Part shown: positions 6,395-8,610 of the stretch, one piece after another
How the letters are laid out: every line of letters begins with the position of its first letter
Position numbering within the stretch: position 1 is the stretch's first letter
Assembly (NCBI GenBank): GCA_003161205.1
Contig: PMOU01000001.1
Coordinates: 1-8,610, forward strand
Source: Actinomycetota bacterium
GTDB lineage: Bacteria; Actinomycetota; Actinomycetes; Streptosporangiales; Streptosporangiaceae
DNA: 8,610 nt
Reading direction: 5' to 3'
Program-made: the position numbers and the translations under genes
The notes under the pieces: generated by a model
What the model saw: the letters and a program-made list of their open reading frames with translations, nothing else
Databases searched by the model: none
Told to the model about the DNA's origin: nothing

Positions 6395-6585
6395 GCCAGG
6401 CTCCAGGCGCCGAACACATTTCATTACGGAGTCGTTGCCGATGCGCAGGTCGGTGGAGAGCGGCAACAATGCCGGGGTGCGCTGGTGATGGTTGCCCAGA
6501 TCGTGGCCTGACGCTTCTACGCCCGGTAGAGGATCTGGATGTCGAAGGCGGCGTAGAGCTTGGCCTTGATGTGGTCGGGGTTTCG
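6392..6585 (-). pseudogene. Decayed C-terminal fragment of a large serine recombinase/integrase
   Basis: Translating the minus strand from about 6576 gives DHIKAKLYAAFDIQILYRA, then an in-frame TAG (6517-6519), then KRQATIWATITSA. Shifting frame after that gives TPALLPLSTDLRIGNDSV and a TAA at 6392-6394. The combined order (K-LYAAFDIQILYR, KRQATIWATIT, TPALLPLL) matches the C-terminal tail I recall from actinomycete serine recombinases, which reads roughly LKA-LFAAFDL-ILW...QATVFAEITDAT. One stop and one frameshift in about 60 codons, with no upstream catalytic part, mark it as a remnant. The identification rests on pattern memory. No intact integrase is present in the window. Confidence 0.45.
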
Positions 6586-6815
6586 GTGTCGTGGAGGTGA
6601 CCTCGCCGTCTTGCTTTTTGAGGGAGTGAGGTCCGGAACGGAGCGGAACCGCCCGCCCACCCGGTTGACCTGTGATTTCTACCAAGGGCGGGGTGCGCGG
6701 CTCCCGGACGGCGGGCGCTGCGCGTGGGCGGGAGGTGCTCGGCCGCTGTGCGCCAGCGCGCGGCCGTGAGCCACTCCGTACCTCACCCCACCGCCGAGCT
6801 GTCGACGGGGTACGA
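6586..6815. other. Intergenic region without a supported gene
   Basis: About 230 bp between the recombinase remnant and the stop of the Ymh-family gene. Open frames here have no recognisable content and atypical composition. The only clear structure is a GC-rich inverted repeat (6740-6746 with 6760-6766), which may end the transcript of the gene to its right. Confidence 0.4.
6740..6766 (-). terminator. GC-rich hairpin downstream of the Ymh-family gene
   Basis: CGGCCGC (6740-6746) and GCGGCCG (6760-6766) form a perfect 7-bp stem with a 13-nt loop, about 50 nt after the TAG of the gene on the minus strand. There is no T-tract, so it would be of the U-less type proposed for high-GC actinobacteria. 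Confidence 0.3.
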
Positions 6816-7370
6816 CTAGCGGTGGTGCCGCGTCCGGACCGCCCGGTTCGTCGTCTCGATCAGGTCCGCGATCGTCTCAAGCATCATCAGGCAGCGAACC
6901 GGATCGTCGTCGGTCAGGGCGTGTGCACGCGGGTTTCGCCAGGCAGCAATCACACCCTGGCATAGCTGCATGTGCCCGCGCTGGGCGCTTTCGTCAGCCC
7001 TGGATTTGAGGTTGTTGATTTTGAGCAGCGGTTTGGTGGGCGAGAACACCAGGGTCATAAGCGGGTCGCCGTCCTCAGTACGCCCGGTTCGCGCGCGTAT
7101 GCGTTCGTTGAGCGCCTTCACGCCGGCTTCGACGGCGTCTGCGTAGTGGCGCGAATGAAACCGCGACCTGGTGGCGGCGCGAAGTTCCGGGTTCCGGATC
7201 CTGCGGTCATAGTCGGCGAGCAGCTCGTCACCGGGCTGTGAGCGCTCCTCCTCGGCAGCACCAGCCGGGCGCGCAGGCGCGGGATCGCCCGCCACCCCGA
7301 GCCCGGCCAGGTCACTCGCGATCCAATGACCCACGTTGATCGCGAGCTTGAGGCCGTCGTCTGCGCTCAC
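6816..7370 (-). CDS. TIGR02391/Ymh-family protein with HEPN-type motif
   Basis: A 184-residue protein with the Ymh (TIGR02391) pattern in residues about 68-175: SRFHSRHYADAVEAGVKALN, a short loop with GDPLM, then LVFSPTKPLLKINNL, a GHMQLCQGVIAAWRNPRAH segment and a final helix. R145-N-P-R-A-H150 fits the R-x4-H motif that forms the active site of HEPN ribonucleases, many of which are toxins or abortive-infection effectors. Residues 1-65 are a less conserved, partly Ala/Pro-rich lead. The GTG start overlaps the TGA of the upstream DUF5343-like gene (GTGA), so the two are translationally coupled. Family membership is clear to me; RNA cleavage and the toxin role are inferred from the motif and context. 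Confidence 0.8.
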   Translation of the reverse strand: MSADDGLKLAINVGHWIASDLAGLGVAGDPAPARPAGAAEEERSQPGDELLADYDRRIRNPELRAATRSRFHSRHYADAVEAGVKALNERIRARTGRTEDGDPLMTLVFSPTKPLLKINNLKSRADESAQRGHMQLCQGVIAAWRNPRAHALTDDDPVRCLMMLETIADLIETTNRAVRTRHHR

Positions 7371-8065
7371 GCCGTCGGGTACAGGTGCTTGGCCATGCTG
7401 GCGAAGATCTGCTCGATTACTTCGGGCTTGGCATCAGCAGCGATGTGAATCTGGAAATCGAGATGGATATCCGGCCGGACTACTGGCGGCGCGGTCTGGG
7501 GAGGCCGGGCCGACGTCGTCGCGGCATCTTCCCGGGCCGATGGACTGGCCGACCTGCTGATCGAATTGGTGGCCCTGACCGCAGTGCCCGGGGCCTGCTT
7601 TTTCGCCTTCCCCTTCGTCTCCTTGTCGCCCGGCGGCTCGGCAACCTTCTTCTCGGCGATCATCACGTAGGTGGCAGCCATCTTGCTCGCGTTGGAATCG
7701 CCAAACTTCTGCTGCTGGAACCACTTCGTCACCATGGACCTGTCAGGGTCGCCGTTGGCAGTAGTGAACCCCGCCAGGTCGGCCGGGTATATTTCGTCGA
7801 GAATTTCCTGGCACGCCTCGGCGTAGCTGTCGCCGCTCCGCCATTTGTGACCGCGGTCGGTCAGGTTTCCGTTCTCGTCGAGCAGGCCGAGCTTCTGCAT
7901 CGGGGACACGACGTTCGTCGCTGCGCTCGCGGGGCTGTCGTGGCCCAAGAGCACGGCCACTGCCCCTGGGTTGAACTTCGAGGACGGTGCCGCGACCGCG
8001 CGGGCGCGCAATGTGCGCCAGGCTGCGGTGCCGATCTTGGGATAGCTTGAGATCGTTGTTGCCAT
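7367..8065 (-). CDS. DUF5343-like protein, partner of the Ymh-family gene
   Basis: A 232-residue protein starting at ATG with GAGGGA 7 nt upstream. Residues about 8-140 match the DUF5343 pattern: an SYPKIGTAAWRTLRARA opening, a winged-helix-like part (SAATNVVSPMQKLGLLDENG, LTDRGHKWR) and a helical end (WFQQQKFGDSNASKMAATYV). Residues about 141-198 are a Lys/Ala/Ser/Pro-rich disordered linker. Residues 199-229 form a short conserved-looking tail (DIHLDFQIHIAADAKPEVIE, then IFASMAKHLY) that I associate with DUF5343 proteins and that may be an interaction module. It is the first gene of a two-gene operon with the HEPN-motif protein. By analogy with toxin-antitoxin pairs it could be the antitoxin or DNA-binding sensor, which is inference. 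Confidence 0.78.
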   Translation of the reverse strand: MATTISSYPKIGTAAWRTLRARAVAAPSSKFNPGAVAVLLGHDSPASAATNVVSPMQKLGLLDENGNLTDRGHKWRSGDSYAEACQEILDEIYPADLAGFTTANGDPDRSMVTKWFQQQKFGDSNASKMAATYVMIAEKKVAEPPGDKETKGKAKKQAPGTAVRATNSISRSASPSAREDAATTSARPPQTAPPVVRPDIHLDFQIHIAADAKPEVIEQIFASMAKHLYPTA

Positions 8066-8138
8066 TGTTGCTTCCCTCAGGGAATTAGCGAGTGACCCGC
8101 ATCACCCCTGGAAGGCATCGGCTGACGCGCAAGAAGCC

Positions 8139-8166
8139 TTGCGTTTCAAGATCATTCGAGTAGAGT
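8139..8166 (+). promoter_or_regulatory. Candidate plus-strand promoter in the intergenic region
   Basis: TTGCGT (8139-8144), a 16-bp spacer and TAGAGT (8161-8166) resemble a vegetative actinobacterial promoter. It points away from the DUF5343 operon, towards the compound hairpin at 8196-8234. The nearest downstream plus-strand gene is 400 bp away, so if it is real it drives a leader or small RNA. Confidence 0.3.
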
Positions 8167-8195
8167 CTGACAGGTCACCCCATATGACACTGCCG

Positions 8196-8236
8196 AGACC
8201 TCGGATGCGAAGCCTTCCGCTTCGACCGGGGTCTTT
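8196..8236 (+). terminator. Compound hairpin, terminator-like on the plus strand
   Basis: AGACCTCGG (8196-8204) pairs with CCGGGGTCT (8226-8234) over nine positions including one T-G wobble. Inside it, CGAAGC (8208-8213) pairs with GCTTCG (8219-8224) around a CTTCC loop. On the plus strand the stem ends in TCTTT, a short T-run. It may be a terminator, an attenuator or part of a structured RNA. Confidence 0.35.
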
Positions 8237-8442
8237 GCGGCTTAGGTGAATCCTAGCGCAGGAATGACACCGATGTGATTCACTTGGTATCTGACCGTTC
8301 CTGCTACGTTATATACCGCTTCGCCCGGTATCGACCCGTGCTGTGAAGCGCCTTTCCCGGTGTTAATCTTTGACTCCTGCCGTGCTGTCAGCCTCGGCGC
8401 CGGGTCGGCCGTGAACCGTCCTGGCGGGGCGGACCTCAGCGA

Positions 8443-8468
8443 TTAGCCGGTTGCCCGTGACCGGCTAA
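8443..8468. repeat. Perfect 9-bp inverted repeat
   Basis: TTAGCCGGT and ACCGGCTAA are exact reverse complements around an 8-bp spacer (TGCCCGTG). There is no T-tract. The length and spacing suit an operator for a dimeric regulator of the gene starting at 8574. Confidence 0.5.
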
Positions 8469-8573
8469 CCGCCGGATTCAGTTAGAGGTCTAGCGACGAA
8501 ACCATAAACGTAACCGAAGTCCGCAGGGCCGGGTTTGCGCGGACAGCCGGGGGTGCCGGATACCCTCAGGGCA

Positions 8574-8610
8574 ATGACATCGGGCCTGTGCTTCGACATC
8601 ATCCGCACCG
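8574..8610 (+). CDS. Start of a plus-strand gene, truncated by the window edge
   Basis: ATG at 8574 opens a frame reading MTSGLCFDIIRT to the edge. Too little is visible to name a family. There is no properly spaced ribosome binding site (AGGG is only 2 nt away), but a TACCCT that fits the TAnnnT -10 form (8561-8566) ends 7 nt before the ATG. That spacing is expected for a leaderless transcript. The gene is divergent from the DUF5343 operon. Confidence 0.4.
   Translation, partial: MTSGLCFDIIRT

Larger units (their letters stand above)
8066..8573. other. Structured intergenic region with several inverted repeats
   Basis: 508 bp between divergent starts with no supported gene. It holds at least six inverted repeats: CGCAAG/CTTGCG (8128-8143), a compound hairpin (8196-8234), AGGTGAATC/GATTCACTT (8244-8285, one G-T pair), ATACCG/CGGTAT (8313-8331), TTAGCCGGT/ACCGGCTAA (8443-8468) and GTCCGC/GCGGAC (8519-8544). 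No tRNA cloverleaf or long direct repeat was found. It must contain the promoter of the DUF5343 operon and probably that of the gene at 8574. Confidence 0.5.

Noticed and set aside
5698..6600. Plus-strand open frame of 300 codons
   Set aside because: It lies antisense to the methyltransferase and the recombinase remnant, is Arg/Ser/Ala-rich without motifs, and is a usual shadow in GC-rich DNA.
6660..6690. Attachment-site-like or tRNA-end-like sequence near GACCTGTGATTTCTACC
   Set aside because: No cloverleaf can be built around it and no second copy was found in the window.
7385..8050. Plus-strand open frame of 221 codons
   Set aside because: It is antisense to the DUF5343-like gene, has no recognisable domain and is Arg/Gly/Leu-rich as expected of a shadow.
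8066..8573. CRISPR array, tRNA or retron-type RNA in the intergenic region
   Set aside because: The inverted repeats differ from each other, there are no regularly spaced direct repeats, no cloverleaf, and no reverse transcriptase gene nearby.

Overview
The window looks like an accessory, defence-rich stretch of a high-GC actinomycete chromosome, in the Streptomyces/Streptosporangiales range. The evidence is GC-rich third codon positions in most genes, GTG and TTG starts, and an adjacent XRE/DUF5753 regulator and DUF397 gene, a pairing characteristic of filamentous actinomycetes. Family names are from recognising sequence patterns; no database search was run.

Left part (1-2372). A reading frame that enters from upstream ends in a winged-helix/excisionase-like domain (to 596). 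Tail-to-tail with it is a minus-strand run of three tiny, tightly coupled genes of unknown function (593-1210). A 155-bp divergent intergenic region separates these from the XRE/DUF5753 regulator (1366-2271), whose reading frame runs 94 bp into the DUF397 gene (2178-2372).

Centre (2373-6359). A three-gene minus-strand operon is read right to left. First is a gamma-class N6-adenine methyltransferase, then a BsuBI/PstI-type restriction endonuclease coupled by a GTGA overlap, then, 51 nt further on, an unusual protein. That protein joins a defence-type HNH nuclease domain, about 110 residues of glycine-rich low-complexity sequence and a C-terminal beta-rich domain resembling DUF6941. The first two genes form a complete type II restriction-modification pair, predicted to act on CTGCAG. 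The third is the best candidate here for something undescribed. Its AT-rich codon use in the nuclease half suggests a separate origin.

Right part (6360-8610). A decayed scrap that looks like the C-terminus of a large serine recombinase lies just upstream of the methyltransferase. Next is a two-gene minus-strand operon: a DUF5343-like protein and a TIGR02391/Ymh-family protein carrying an R-x4-H HEPN-type ribonuclease motif, overlapping by GTGA. This resembles a toxin-antitoxin or abortive-infection pair. A 508-bp intergenic region with several inverted repeats follows, containing a possible short plus-strand transcription unit. The window ends in the first codons of a plus-strand gene that may be leaderless.

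Taken together this is a mobile-element-borne defence island. Restriction would attack DNA at entry, the HNH fusion is a plausible second nuclease, and the HEPN pair is a plausible RNA-cleaving last resort.
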